Assembly: GCA_963627465.1 (NCBI GenBank) | Contig: CAVGBO010000045.1 | Span: 1 to 64,000 of the forward strand | DNA from: CAKUFA01 sp963627465 | GTDB taxonomy: Bacteria; Bacillota; Clostridia; Christensenellales; Aristaeellaceae | Length of the DNA: 64,000 nt | Reading direction: 5' to 3' | Part shown: piece after piece, positions 7,499 through 18,712 of the stretch | Layout of the letters: each line of letters begins with the position of its first letter | How positions within the stretch are numbered: position 1 is the first letter of the stretch | Notes under the pieces: generated by a model | What the model saw: the letters and a program-made list of their open reading frames with translations, nothing else | What the model was told of the DNA's origin: nothing | The model's database searches: none | Translations under genes and position numbers: made by a program

Positions 7499-9619
7499 TT
7501 ATGCCATCTGTACGGAGATGGTCAGCAGATCTGCATCCTTGGAGCTGTGGCCAGCCATGAGCAGGAATTCACCGGGCTCCACCACCTGCTGTTCTTTGGC
7601 GTTGATGAGGGAGAAGCTCTCCCTGGTCAGGGGCAGAGAAACCCTCTTGCTTTCCCCGGCGTTCAGCGTCACCTTGGTGAAGGCAACGAATTTCTTCACC
7701 GGGGTCATGACAGAGCTAACCACATCCCGCAGGTAGGCCTGCACCGTTTCCGTGCCTGCCGCATTGCCTGTGTTGGTGACGGTGACGGTCAGCTGCAAGG
7801 TCTCCGGGTCAAAGGACAGGTCGCTGTAGGCAAAGGTGGTGTAGCCCAATCCTTCACCAAAGGCAAAGAGGGGTTCGGCAGGCTGATCCTCATACTTGCC
7901 CCCGTGCCAGCCGGGCAGGCTGTTGTAATACACAGGGATCTGCCCCGTGTGCACAGGGAAGCTGATGGGCAGCCGTCCCACCGGGGCAATCTTTCCGGCC
8001 AGCAGCTCGGCGATGGCCTGACCGCCTGCCATGCCCCCGTTAAAGGCCACAACCAACGCATCTGCTTCCGCAGCCTCTGCCGGGATGCACAGGGGCTTGG
8101 AGCTCATGAGCACCACCGTCATGGGAATACCCAGGGCGCGAAGCCGATGGAACAGGGCATCCTGATCCCCGGTCAGGGACAAGTCTGCCCGGTCATGGGT
8201 TTCACCCGTCTGCTGGATGGTATCCCCCAGCACCAGCACAATGGCGTCGCAGTCCTTGGCAGCAGCGGCAGCACCCTCCAGATCAGAAGGCGTTCTGTTC
8301 ATCACATCACAGCCCTTGTGGTAAACGATTTCCGCATCCGTGAATACGTTCCTCACGCCTTCTAGCAGGGTGGTGTAGGGACGCTGAGGCTCTGTTTTGT
8401 CCGGGTCGTTCATGGGATGGGTGAAGTAGGTCCAGTCGCCGTACTGGGCACGAATGTCATCCGCATTGGGGCCAATGACGGCAATTTTCTTGGCACCCTT
8501 CAGGGGCAGCATCCCGTTGTTCCGCAGCAGCACCAAACCTTCCCGGGCGGCATCCAGTGCCAGAGTACGGTGCTCCTCGCAGCCGATGCGTCCCTTCCGG
8601 CAGGGCTTTTCCGGCTGATCCAGCAGGCCAAGCTCCGCCTTTACCGTCAGGATGTGCATCACGGCGGCCTCTACATGCTCCATGGCAAGGCGACCGTCCT
8701 TGCAGGCGGCCACGGCGGCCTCGTAGAACTCCTTAGTGCGCATCATCATGTCGTTGCCGGCTTGCGCCGCCTTGATGGAGGCATCCTCTATGTCGGCACA
8801 CACGTGCTGGTTGGTCACCAGACTGCGCACATTGTCCCAGTCCGTGACCACAAAGCCGTCAAAGCCCAGTTCGTCACGAAGCACCTTTTTCATGGCTTCC
8901 TCGTGGATGGTCAGGGGCGTGCCGTCCAGAGAGCCGTAGGCGGTCATGACCGTGGCGCAGTTGGCTTCTGCTGCCTTTTTGAAGGGGGGCAGGAAAACTT
9001 CCCGCACCTTCCGCATGGTCACTTCCGTGTCGCAGGCATCCCGTGCACCCACAGCCTCGCCGTAGGCAATGTAATGCTTGGCACAGGCCAGAATGCTTTC
9101 CGGGTCATCCAGCTGATCCCCTTGGAAGCCCTGAATCATGGCAGCACCCATTTCGCCGGTCAGGTAGGGATCTTCACCGAAGGTTTCGTCCACACGTCCC
9201 CACCGGGGATCCCGGGCAAGGCAAAGCACCGGGGCAAAGGTCCAGTGGAGGCCGTCTTCCGCCACTTCTTCGGCGGTGGCACGGCCGATTTTTTTCGGCA
9301 GCTCCGGATTAAAGCTGCATGCCATGGACAGCTGGGAGGGGAAAATGGCGGCATCCCGGTTCAGGCAGTGACCGTGCACCGCATCAATGCCGAACAGCAC
9401 AGGAATGCCCAGCCGGGTGTGGCAGGCAACGTTCTGCAATTCCCTTGCATTGTCCCCCAGGACGTGCAGGAAGGAACCTACCCCCAGCTTTGCCCATTCC
9501 AGCGCCTCTTCACGGGTGCATCCGGCATAGGAAATCTGGGTCATTTGGGCAACCTTTTCCTCAATGGTCATTTGGGCTAAAAGCGCAGCAGCACGGGCAT
9601 GCGCCTCGGATTTTTTCAT
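7499..9619 (-). CDS. GH3 family beta-glucosidase (cytoplasmic)
   Basis: A 706-residue three-domain GH3 enzyme. The N-terminal TIM-like domain has GIDAVHG, DPRWGRVDETFGEDPYLTG, CAKHYIAYGE and the catalytic nucleophile Asp at about residue 260 in FDGFVVTDWD. The middle alpha/beta domain starts around LVLLRNNGMLPLKGAKKIAVIGPNA. The C-terminal fibronectin-III-like domain includes TVTVTNTGNAAGTETVQAYL. GH3 enzymes remove beta-linked glucose or related sugars from the ends of oligosaccharides. No signal peptide is seen, so it should act on imported oligosaccharides. The ATG at 9619 after AGGAGG is chosen; the frame stays open upstream through the promoter. Exact sugar specificity is unknown. Confidence 0.92.
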   Translation of the reverse strand: MKKSEAHARAAALLAQMTIEEKVAQMTQISYAGCTREEALEWAKLGVGSFLHVLGDNARELQNVACHTRLGIPVLFGIDAVHGHCLNRDAAIFPSQLSMACSFNPELPKKIGRATAEEVAEDGLHWTFAPVLCLARDPRWGRVDETFGEDPYLTGEMGAAMIQGFQGDQLDDPESILACAKHYIAYGEAVGARDACDTEVTMRKVREVFLPPFKKAAEANCATVMTAYGSLDGTPLTIHEEAMKKVLRDELGFDGFVVTDWDNVRSLVTNQHVCADIEDASIKAAQAGNDMMMRTKEFYEAAVAACKDGRLAMEHVEAAVMHILTVKAELGLLDQPEKPCRKGRIGCEEHRTLALDAAREGLVLLRNNGMLPLKGAKKIAVIGPNADDIRAQYGDWTYFTHPMNDPDKTEPQRPYTTLLEGVRNVFTDAEIVYHKGCDVMNRTPSDLEGAAAAAKDCDAIVLVLGDTIQQTGETHDRADLSLTGDQDALFHRLRALGIPMTVVLMSSKPLCIPAEAAEADALVVAFNGGMAGGQAIAELLAGKIAPVGRLPISFPVHTGQIPVYYNSLPGWHGGKYEDQPAEPLFAFGEGLGYTTFAYSDLSFDPETLQLTVTVTNTGNAAGTETVQAYLRDVVSSVMTPVKKFVAFTKVTLNAGESKRVSLPLTRESFSLINAKEQQVVEPGEFLLMAGHSSKDADLLTISVQMA

Positions 9620-9662
9620 GGGCAAGACCTCCTGTTCTCTTTTCGGGTTGGTTGTTGTCCTC

Positions 9663-9691
9663 ATTATAAAATGCCGAAAGAGGATTGTCAA
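9663..9691 (-). promoter_or_regulatory. Promoter of the GH3 gene
   Basis: A perfect consensus on the minus strand: TTGACA (9691-9686), a 17-base spacer and TATAAT (9668-9663). Confidence 0.85.
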
Positions 9692-9708
9692 CGACGAACC
9701 AGAGCATG

Positions 9709-9740
9709 AAAAAACCGCACCCCGAATGATCGGGATGCGG
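9709..9740 (-). terminator. Terminator of the secreted hydrolase gene
   Basis: Read on the minus strand, CCGCATCCCGA pairs with TCGGGGTGCGG and is followed by TTTTTT. Confidence 0.88.
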
Positions 9741-9763
9741 ACAAAGAGATGGGACGAACGAAA

Positions 9764-10642
9764 TTACTTCAGCGTCTCTGCGAAGAACTCGCCGGTGGCG
9801 TCCACAGCGGCGTACAGGGAGTGGAAGTCTTCCTCGCTGAACACATTGAAGGTGTGATCCATGCCCTCGATGAAGCAGGTCTTGGAAGCTTCGTTGCTGG
9901 AGGCAGCCACGATCTTGTTGCTCCACTCGGGGTCAACGGTGGTGTCCTGGGTGCCGGCAATGGCAAGCACGGGGCCGGTATAGCCGGCGGCGAACTCAGC
10001 CAGCACGTCGGTGTTGGCCACGTCATCGCACCAGGCCAGGGACACGTTCAGGGAATCACGCCAGTCAAAGGTCATGGTGAAGTAGCCGTTGGCCTTGGCT
10101 TCGGCATACAGGTCGTCGGTGAGCATGCTGCTCAGGTCGGGAGCGCCTGCCCAGGTCACCAGAGACTTGAAGGTGCTGCTTTCGCGGGCAGCGCACAGCA
10201 GAGCGTCCGTGCCGCCTTGGCTCCAGCCCATGACGCCGATCTTCTCGGCATCGATGTTCTCCAAGCCCTGCATGTACTTGGCAGCGGCCAGCGCATCGCT
10301 GACGGCACTCTCGAAGGTGTAGCCCATGTAGTCAGCGGTAGAATCGCCGCTGCCCATGAAGTCGATCCGGATGGTGGCAATGCCGTACTTCTCGGCCAGC
10401 ACAGGAGCAGCCATCTTGTAGCCGTTGCCTGCTTCGTCCCGGTTGGAGCCGGTGCCGTGGAGCATCACCACAGCGGGGAAGGTGCCTTCGCCGGTGGGCA
10501 TGCACACAGTGGCAGGAACTTCATGATCCCCGTTGGTGATGGACACAACGGTTTCCGTGTAGCCTGCGGTCTCTTCTGCCATGGCAGGAAGCACAGCAAG
10601 GCACAGGGTCAATGCGCAAACAAGAGCAAGAACCTTTTTCAT
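9764..10642 (-). CDS. Secreted alpha/beta hydrolase (dienelactone hydrolase-like)
   Basis: A 292-residue exported protein with a signal peptide (KKVLALVCALTLCLAVLPAMA-EE). The fold is an alpha/beta hydrolase: an HGTGSNRDE oxyanion-type loop after strand 3, the nucleophile elbow GWSQGG, an acid in GTQDTTVDPEW and a histidine in MDHTFNVF. Members cleave esters, often acyl groups on plant polysaccharides or small molecules; the substrate here is unknown. The ATG at 10642 follows AAAGGAG. It is transcribed from its own consensus promoter, divergent from the ABC transporter operon. A second hydrolase with the same kind of signal peptide lies at 30570-31460. Confidence 0.82.
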   Translation of the reverse strand: MKKVLALVCALTLCLAVLPAMAEETAGYTETVVSITNGDHEVPATVCMPTGEGTFPAVVMLHGTGSNRDEAGNGYKMAAPVLAEKYGIATIRIDFMGSGDSTADYMGYTFESAVSDALAAAKYMQGLENIDAEKIGVMGWSQGGTDALLCAARESSTFKSLVTWAGAPDLSSMLTDDLYAEAKANGYFTMTFDWRDSLNVSLAWCDDVANTDVLAEFAAGYTGPVLAIAGTQDTTVDPEWSNKIVAASSNEASKTCFIEGMDHTFNVFSEEDFHSLYAAVDATGEFFAETLK

Positions 10643-10686
10643 GATTTTATCTCCTTTCAATGATGGAACAGTGGGTACCTAGGCAC

Positions 10687-10715
10687 ATTATAGGAAGGCG
10701 GAAAGCGTCTGTCAA
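10687..10715 (-). promoter_or_regulatory. Promoter of the secreted hydrolase gene
   Basis: TTGACA (10715-10710), a 17-base spacer and TATAAT (10692-10687) on the minus strand, a perfect consensus. Confidence 0.85.
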
Positions 10716-10837
10716 GACGAGAGACGAACAATGATAAAATAATAAGGAAAATCGTTTGGAAATCATATCAATAAGAAGAAACTTGTTATCAAAAGGAAAA
10801 TGATGAAGTCAGCACAAATCATCATACAATGAGAAGG

Positions 10838-10854
10838 ATGAGAATCATTCTCAT
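10838..10854. promoter_or_regulatory. Fur-like palindrome
   Basis: ATGAGAATCATTCTCAT is a perfect palindrome around one central base. It closely resembles the 7-1-7 boxes of Fur/PerR/Zur regulators (TGATAATnATTATCA). It sits in an AT-rich divergent region of 378 bases (10643-11020), about 72 bases before the -35 of the ABC operon and about 123 bases before that of the hydrolase gene. The rest of this gap holds the two promoters and no further gene that I can see. Confidence 0.6.
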
Positions 10855-10925
10855 TGATCATATTAGAATATGAGAATGTGAACGAAAAAGACGGGAAAAT
10901 TCATGGTTTTTCCTGTTTTTTCTGA

Positions 10926-10954
10926 TTGACCCCTCTGAGTTGCTTTTGTATAAT
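10926..10954 (+). promoter_or_regulatory. Promoter of the ABC transporter/sugar-acid operon
   Basis: TTGACC (10926-10931), a 17-base spacer and TATAAT (10949-10954), 66 bases before the first start codon. Confidence 0.82.
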
Positions 10955-11020
10955 TCACGGCATGAACCACCCGAAAAGCACATGTCGCACACAGAAGCGC
11001 GATGAAAGGAGATGCAAGCA

Positions 11021-11965
11021 TTGGCACGGTACATCCTCCAACGGTTGGGACAGACCTTGTTAATTTTGCTGATTGTATCATTTATCACCTACTTGCTGAT
11101 TGACTTTCTGCCCGGTGATCCCATTGCTGCTATGACCGGCGGCGAGATTTCCGGCGAGACCTATGATCGGCTGTATCACGAGCTGAACATGGATAAGCCG
11201 GTACTGGTGCGCTACATCCTCTGGCTGCGTAACGCTCTGTGCGGTAACTTTGGTACATCCCAGAGCTACAACAAGTCGGTGATGACCATCATCGGCGAGC
11301 GGCTGCCGATTACCTTGTACCTGTCCCTGCTGGCCTTCTTCATCAGCGTGCCTCTGGGCATCCTGTTCGGCATCATCAGTGCCGTGAAGCGGGGAAGCGC
11401 AGCGGACACGGCAGTGACCCTGACAGCCAACATCTGCTGCTGTCTGCCCCAGTTCTGGCTGGGCATCCTGTTCATGTATGTGTTCAGTATGCTGCTGGGC
11501 TGGCTGCCTTCCATGGGCTTTGTATGGCCCTGGCAGAATTTCGGACAGAGCGTGAAGCAGACCATCATGCCGGTATTGTGTCTGGCCATCGGCGGCATTG
11601 CTTCCATCACCCGTCAGACCCGTTCCAGCATGCTGGAAGTCATCCGGCAGGATTACATTCGCACGGCACGTTCCAAGGGTCTGAAGAAGAAGAAAGTCAT
11701 CTACGTTCATGCACTGAAGAACGCCCTCCTGCCGGTCATTACCCTGATGGGTCTTCGACTGGGCGGCATGATCGGCGGCTCCGTGTTCGTGGAGAACGTA
11801 TTCGTGATTCCCGGCATGGGCTCCCTGCTGGTGAACGCCATCAACAGCCAGGACATTCAGCTGATTCAGGGCTGCGTGCTCATGATTACCCTGTTCACCA
11901 GCGTGGTGAACCTGATTACCGATATCGTGTATGTGGCGGTTGACCCCCGCATCAAGATTGCCTAA
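11021..11965 (+). CDS. ABC transporter permease, DppB/OppB/NikB type
   Basis: A 314-residue permease of the peptide/nickel family. It has a first membrane helix, an extracellular stretch (DFLPGDPIAAMTGG...), then five more helices with the ATPase-contact loop DYIRTARSKGLKKKKVIYVHALKNALLP. The C-terminus VNLITDIVYVAVDPRIKIA is typical of DppB. The TTG at 11021 is preferred: AAAGGAG lies nine bases away and the resulting N-terminus MARYILQRL is that of the family, whereas the ATG at 11012 abuts the ribosome site. It is the first gene of a transporter set whose catabolic partners suggest a sugar acid or its oligomers as cargo. Confidence 0.9.
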   Translation: MARYILQRLGQTLLILLIVSFITYLLIDFLPGDPIAAMTGGEISGETYDRLYHELNMDKPVLVRYILWLRNALCGNFGTSQSYNKSVMTIIGERLPITLYLSLLAFFISVPLGILFGIISAVKRGSAADTAVTLTANICCCLPQFWLGILFMYVFSMLLGWLPSMGFVWPWQNFGQSVKQTIMPVLCLAIGGIASITRQTRSSMLEVIRQDYIRTARSKGLKKKKVIYVHALKNALLPVITLMGLRLGGMIGGSVFVENVFVIPGMGSLLVNAINSQDIQLIQGCVLMITLFTSVVNLITDIVYVAVDPRIKIA

Positions 11966-11985
11966 GGGGAAGGAGGAAAACGAAC

Positions 11986-12888
11986 ATGTCAGAAGTTGCA
12001 TTTGATAAGAAAGCGGCGGCGGAAGCCAGCCGGGCTTACAAGAAAAAACATCGGAAACAGTTTGTCAAGACCCTCTTTTCCCGGAAGATTGTGCTGGTGG
12101 CAGCCATCATTGCCCTGCTGATTATCCTGGTTTCCATTTTCGCCTACCAGATCGTTCCTTATGATCCCAACAAGATCAGCATCAAGGAACGGAATCAGGG
12201 TGCCAGTGCAGTCCATCTGCTTGGTACGGATGAGTTCGGACGGGATGTGCTGAGCCGCATCATCGTCGGCAGCCGAGTTTCCCTCGTGGTGGGCGTGCTG
12301 GCTGTGGTGATTGCCTGTATCATCGGTACCGCCTTCGGCATGATCGCCGGTTATTTCGGCGGCGTGGTGGATGACGTGATTAACCGAATCAGCGAGGCTA
12401 TCCGTGTGATTCCTCAGGTGGTGCTGGCCATCGCCTTGTGCGCCGTGTTCGGCGGCGGCATCCTGAACCTGTCCATCATCCTGGGCATTTCCAACATGAC
12501 CATTTACGTCCGCATGATGCGAAGCGAGGTTATGTCCATTAAGGAACGGGACTACATCATGGCCGGCAAGCTGCAGGGCAATAGTTCCTTCCGCCTGATG
12601 GTGAAGCACGTGCTGCCCAACAGCATTTCCCCCATCATCGTGACCATGACCCAGCAGATCGGCAACACCATCCTGTCCGAGGCAGGCCTGTCCTTCCTGG
12701 GACTGGGCATCAGTCAGCCCATCGCTTCCTGGGGCAGCATGGTTTCCGGCGGCCGTGACTATCTGCTGACCAACCCTGTGTATTCTCTGGCACCCGGCAT
12801 CTGCATTGCACTGCTGGTAATTTGCCTCAACACCTTGGGCGACGGTATCCGTGACGCCCTTGACCCCCGTCTGCGCGGCGAACTGTAA
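11986..12888 (+). CDS. ABC transporter permease, DppC/OppC type
   Basis: A 300-residue partner permease. It has the N-terminal cytoplasmic tail and first helix (KIVLVAAIIALLIILVSIFA), the DppC signature LLGTDEFGRDVLSRIIVGSR, the coupling loop SEVMSIKERDYIMAGKLQG and the end LGDGIRDALDPRLRGEL. It pairs with the DppB-type permease to form the pore. It begins 20 bases after that gene behind GGAGGA and is followed 15 bases later by the ATPase gene. Confidence 0.92.
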   Translation: MSEVAFDKKAAAEASRAYKKKHRKQFVKTLFSRKIVLVAAIIALLIILVSIFAYQIVPYDPNKISIKERNQGASAVHLLGTDEFGRDVLSRIIVGSRVSLVVGVLAVVIACIIGTAFGMIAGYFGGVVDDVINRISEAIRVIPQVVLAIALCAVFGGGILNLSIILGISNMTIYVRMMRSEVMSIKERDYIMAGKLQGNSSFRLMVKHVLPNSISPIIVTMTQQIGNTILSEAGLSFLGLGISQPIASWGSMVSGGRDYLLTNPVYSLAPGICIALLVICLNTLGDGIRDALDPRLRGEL

Positions 12889-12903
12889 GGAGTGTGGAAC
12901 GCA

Positions 12904-14925
<2,022 letters not shown>

Positions 14926-14931
14926 CAAGGT

Positions 14932-14994
14932 TGTTCCCTGCACCTGAATGTGGATGCAGGAACAGATAGACCCACGGATGCAAGGATTCGTGGG
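14932..14994 (+). other. Tandem hairpins between ATPase and binding-protein genes
   Basis: TGTTCCCTGCA (14932-14942) pairs with TGCAGGAACA (14955-14964), and CCCACG (14971-14976) with CGTGGG (14989-14994). There is no T-tract. Such hairpins often protect mRNA ends and let a binding-protein gene be expressed more strongly than the membrane subunits. Confidence 0.55.
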
Positions 14995-15018
14995 GACAAA
15001 TAAAAGGAGGATTTATCC

Positions 15019-16563
15019 ATGACCATGAAGCGACTGCTTGCGCTTGTGCTGGCCGCGATGATGCTGACCGCACTGGTTCCTGCCTTGGCGGAGGAAGCAA
15101 CCCCCACCTACGGCGGCACCCTGACGGTGCTGGGCTATCAGCACAACACCTTCTTCCTTCCCTTCTCCACCACCACTTCCGACCGTTACAACGCTGCTCC
15201 CGCCATTGAGTCTCTGGGCCGTCATGATCCGGAAACCGGCGACACCTACGGCTGGCTGGCCGAAGAGTTCGTTACCGATGCCGAAAACCTGACCCTGACC
15301 ATCAAGCTGCGCCAGGGCATCAAGTTCAGCGACGGCAGCGACTTCAACGCAGCAGCTGTTGTGTGGAACTTCGACAAGATGGTGGAATTCGGCAAAGCTT
15401 CCGAGCTGGTAAGCCCCGTATCCTATGAAGCCACCGATGACTACACCGTGGTTGTGAAGTATGACACCTGGGCTAACACCTGGGCAGACACCATTGGTGA
15501 AGTCCGCATCTATTGCCCTTCCGCTTACGAAGCCAACGGCGCTGACTGGGCAGCCATCAACGCTGTCGGCACCGGCCCCTTCGTGCAGAGCGAGTTCGTG
15601 CAGGACAGCCACATCACCTATGTTCGCAACGACAACTACTGGGTTGAAGGTCAGCCCTATCTGGACAGCGTAAAGGTGCTGTTCATCAGCGACGCTACCA
15701 CCCAGGTGTCCGCTTTCCTGAACGGCGAGCTGGACGTGCTCCGTAACCCCACCACCGCCGCTATTGATCAGCTGAAGGACAAGTATGAGAACGTTGCTGG
15801 TCAGGCTCCTGACACTGCCGGCATCACCTATATGATGTTCTGCTCCGGCGACGAAGCTTCTCCCTTCTATGATGTGAACGTTCGTCTGGCCGTGATGTAC
15901 GCCGTGGACTGGGAAGACATGGCTGAAGGCATCTACAATGGTCTGGGCGCTGCTACCCCTGTCTTCGCTGTGCCCGGTGCTTACAGCTACGACGATACCC
16001 TGGAAATCTATCCCTATGATCCTGAAAAGTCCAAGGAACTGCTGACGGCAGCCGGCTATCCCAACGGCTTTGATACCGTGATCACCACCAATGGTGAGAA
16101 CGAAGCCAACAACCAGTGCGCCGTGATCCTGCAGGCTTACCTGTCCATGGTGGGCATCAACGCAGAAATCAAGAACCTGACCAACGCTGACTTCAATGCA
16201 CAGAAGGCTGAAGGCACCTATGATCTGGGCATCATGATCAACAACGGTTCCTCCAAGCTGGACTTCACCGCCAACTACATCCGCCTCTACTCTTCCGAGG
16301 GTGTGAACTACAAGAACATGATGGCAAAGCCTGCCGACTATGAGGAAGCCCTCTTCGGCGCCCGTGCTGCCAAGACCCAGGAAGAAAAGAAGGAACTGCT
16401 GAAGAAGGCAGCTCGTCTCTTCAGCCACGACTATGCACTGGTTGTAGCCACCGGCTATCAGCTGCCCTACTGCTTCGCACAGGATGGCGTGCATGACACC
16501 GGCATCCTGATGACCACTGCTGAGTCCTGGACGCCTGAAAAGGCCTGGAAGGAAGCTAAGTAA
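15019..16563 (+). CDS. ABC transporter substrate-binding protein, family 5
   Basis: A 514-residue extracytoplasmic receptor. After a signal peptide (TMKRLLALVLAAMMLTALVPALA-EE) comes the SBP family 5 pattern: GGTLTVLGYQHN, ESLGRHDPETGD, LTIKLRQGIKFSDGSDFNAAAVVWNFDK, NAVGTGPFVQSEF and RNDNYWVEGQPYLDSVKVLFI. These proteins bind peptides, nickel, or oligosaccharides; family 5 receptors for sugar oligomers are known. No lipobox cysteine follows the signal h-region, which is unusual for a receptor that normally must be lipid-anchored in a single-membrane bacterium. The catabolic genes behind it point to a carbohydrate acid. Confidence 0.9.
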   Translation: MTMKRLLALVLAAMMLTALVPALAEEATPTYGGTLTVLGYQHNTFFLPFSTTTSDRYNAAPAIESLGRHDPETGDTYGWLAEEFVTDAENLTLTIKLRQGIKFSDGSDFNAAAVVWNFDKMVEFGKASELVSPVSYEATDDYTVVVKYDTWANTWADTIGEVRIYCPSAYEANGADWAAINAVGTGPFVQSEFVQDSHITYVRNDNYWVEGQPYLDSVKVLFISDATTQVSAFLNGELDVLRNPTTAAIDQLKDKYENVAGQAPDTAGITYMMFCSGDEASPFYDVNVRLAVMYAVDWEDMAEGIYNGLGAATPVFAVPGAYSYDDTLEIYPYDPEKSKELLTAAGYPNGFDTVITTNGENEANNQCAVILQAYLSMVGINAEIKNLTNADFNAQKAEGTYDLGIMINNGSSKLDFTANYIRLYSSEGVNYKNMMAKPADYEEALFGARAAKTQEEKKELLKKAARLFSHDYALVVATGYQLPYCFAQDGVHDTGILMTTAESWTPEKAWKEAK

Positions 16564-16576
16564 TCCATTTCCTTCT

Positions 16577-16600
16577 CGGGGAGGGAGCAATCCCTCTCCG
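16577..16600 (+). other. Hairpin after the binding-protein gene
   Basis: CGGGGAGGG (16577-16585) pairs with CCCTCTCCG (16592-16600), without a T-run. It is probably a 3' stabiliser or a leaky terminator between the receptor and the catabolic genes. Confidence 0.55.
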
Positions 16601-16703
16601 GGAAGACTTGCGGTTCTCGGCGCGCATGAACGCTGAGACCGGCTGATAGGCAGTTTGCTCTGCCTTGCTTGGGTGAAATTTGGGATCATAAGGAGGCTGC
16701 ACC

Positions 16704-17708
16704 ATGGAAACTTTGATGAAGCCGCAAATGGGGATTAATTCTGACAAGGCAACTGACGACTACCTTCGGTATCTTCGCCAGATGAACATCTCTCATTGCT
16801 TCGTGATGTTTTCAAATGAACATAGCAACTACGAAGATGTGAACCGGATTCTGGAGCGGGTTCGCAAGGCAGGACTGACGGTGGATGATGCGGGTAATTC
16901 CAAGATTTACAAGCATCCTTCCATCCAGCTTGGTCTGGAAGACCGGGATGAGTGGATTCAGAAGTACAACGACCTGAACCGCTGGATCGCCGGTGCCGGC
17001 GTGCATGTGGGCTACGCCACCTGGGACACGGGACGTGTGTCCACCTCCTGGTGGAAGGCCGGGGAACACACCCACGGAGCTGTAGGCCGCATTGTGGACA
17101 TGGATGAAATCTATGCCCGGAAGCCTGCCTTCGGCAAGGAATACGATTATGACACCATGTGGGGGAATTTCGAATACTTCCTCCGTGCCGTGCTGCCCAC
17201 CTGCAAGGAAGTGGGTATGAAGCTGGCTCTGCACCCCTGCGATCCGCCTGCCCGGTTCTATGAAGGCTGCGCAAGCATCATCATCAGCGGCGATGACTAC
17301 CGCAAGGCTCTCCGCCGTGCTGATGAAATTCAGCAGGAGCTGGGCTTGGGCACGGATGAGCACTATCTGGGCATTAAGTTCTGCTGCGGCTGCTGGCTGG
17401 AAGGCGGCAAGCAGTTCGGCAATGTGCTGGAAGATTTGGCAGACTTTGTGCAGCAGAAGCGGGTGCACATCGTTCACTTCCGCAACGTATCCGGCACCCT
17501 GCCCTACTTCGAGGAAACCCTGCTGGAAGACGGCTACATGGATATGTACAAGATCATGGAAGTGCTGGTGAAGAACAACTACGACGGCACTGTCTATGTG
17601 GATCATGTGCTCCGCTATGATGAAGCTACCGGCGGCGAACAGACCTCCTTTGCCTACACCACGGGCTACATGAAGGGCTTGATGGCGGCGGCCTATCATC
17701 AAAAGTAA
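16704..17708 (+). CDS. UxuA-like (mannonate dehydratase family) TIM-barrel enzyme
   Basis: A 334-residue protein resembling mannonate dehydratase. It has the metal-ligand motif ALHPCDPP (the family has HPDDPP), IKFCCGCWLEGG where UxuA has a cysteine motif, VHIVHFRNVSGT, and VYVDHVLRYD at the end. UxuA removes water from D-mannonate to give 2-keto-3-deoxygluconate. The protein is close to UxuA length but shares only its motif skeleton, so another sugar acid, for example a dicarboxylic one, may be the substrate. The DapA-type aldolase, GarR and GarK that follow make an acid-sugar dehydratase role likely. Confidence 0.75.
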   Translation: METLMKPQMGINSDKATDDYLRYLRQMNISHCFVMFSNEHSNYEDVNRILERVRKAGLTVDDAGNSKIYKHPSIQLGLEDRDEWIQKYNDLNRWIAGAGVHVGYATWDTGRVSTSWWKAGEHTHGAVGRIVDMDEIYARKPAFGKEYDYDTMWGNFEYFLRAVLPTCKEVGMKLALHPCDPPARFYEGCASIIISGDDYRKALRRADEIQQELGLGTDEHYLGIKFCCGCWLEGGKQFGNVLEDLADFVQQKRVHIVHFRNVSGTLPYFEETLLEDGYMDMYKIMEVLVKNNYDGTVYVDHVLRYDEATGGEQTSFAYTTGYMKGLMAAAYHQK

Positions 17709-17741
17709 GCCTTGGAAGTTGAGCGGAAAGGAGCGTTTCTG

Positions 17742-18638
17742 ATGGCATTCAAACCCCATGGCATTGTAGTGCCTATTGTGACCCCCGTCACAGCAGACGG
17801 CAAGTTTGACGAGAAGGCTTACCGGGGGCTGATTGATTACCTGGCGGACAACGGCATTCACGGCGTTTTCCCCTTCGGCACCACGGGCGAGTTTTACGCC
17901 CATGACCTGGACTTCTACCGGAATGTGCTGGAAGTGACCAAGGATGCGGTACACGGCCGCATGGACATTTATGCCGGTGCCAATGACATTACCACCAAGG
18001 GTGCGGCAAAGATTGCCAAGGCTGTGGAGCAGGTAGGGGGCATTGATGCCCTCAGCGTGCTGACTCCTATGTTCGTCAGCCAGACCCAGTACGAGGTGTA
18101 CGAGTACTATCGGGAGATTGCCTCGGAAACCAGCCTGCCCATTATCATCTACAATAACAAGCCCAAGACCAACGTGACCGTGGAGCCTGCCACCGTGGCC
18201 AAGCTGGCGCAGATTGACAACATCATCGGCGTGAAGGATTCCACCGGGGACATGACCAACACGGAGGAATACCTTCGCCTGACCCGGGGCATGGAAAACT
18301 TCCATGTGATGATGGGTCGTGATACCCTGATTTACGCCGCCCTTTGCTACGGTGCCGCCGGTGCTATTGCGTCCTGCGCTAATGTGGCGCCCCGCATTGC
18401 CGTGGACATTTATGAAAAGTTCAAGGCAGGGGATGCCGCCGGTGCACTGGATGCCCAGTTCCGCTTCTCTGCCCTGCGCATTGCCACCAACATGGGCACC
18501 TTCCCAGTGGTGCTGAAGGAAGCACTGAAACTCATCGGTCACGACTGCGGGGATTGCGTGAAGCCCATTCAGCCCCTGAACGATGAGCAGCGTGCCAAAC
18601 TGAAGGTCGTCTTGACAGACATGGGTCTGCTGAAGTAA
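17742..18638 (+). CDS. DHDPS/N-acetylneuraminate lyase family aldolase
   Basis: A 298-residue class I aldolase of the DapA/NanA family. Visible are PFGTTGEFYAHD (substrate carboxylate loop), IIYNNKPKTNV (active-site tyrosine) and the Schiff-base lysine in IIGVKDSTGD. The family makes or breaks bonds to pyruvate. Placed between a UxuA-like dehydratase and a tartronate semialdehyde reductase, it probably splits a 2-keto-3-deoxy sugar acid, the step done by GarL in Escherichia coli. It is unlikely to be lysine-pathway DapA in this context. The start is the ATG after AAAGGAG; the upstream open frame is the intergenic gap. Confidence 0.8.
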   Translation: MAFKPHGIVVPIVTPVTADGKFDEKAYRGLIDYLADNGIHGVFPFGTTGEFYAHDLDFYRNVLEVTKDAVHGRMDIYAGANDITTKGAAKIAKAVEQVGGIDALSVLTPMFVSQTQYEVYEYYREIASETSLPIIIYNNKPKTNVTVEPATVAKLAQIDNIIGVKDSTGDMTNTEEYLRLTRGMENFHVMMGRDTLIYAALCYGAAGAIASCANVAPRIAVDIYEKFKAGDAAGALDAQFRFSALRIATNMGTFPVVLKEALKLIGHDCGDCVKPIQPLNDEQRAKLKVVLTDMGLLK

Positions 18639-18712
18639 CATGGTTTTCCGCTGAGAGGAATCATCCTTCCGGCCGAAAATAGATGTGGATGTATGTAAGG
18701 AGGAAAATTGAT

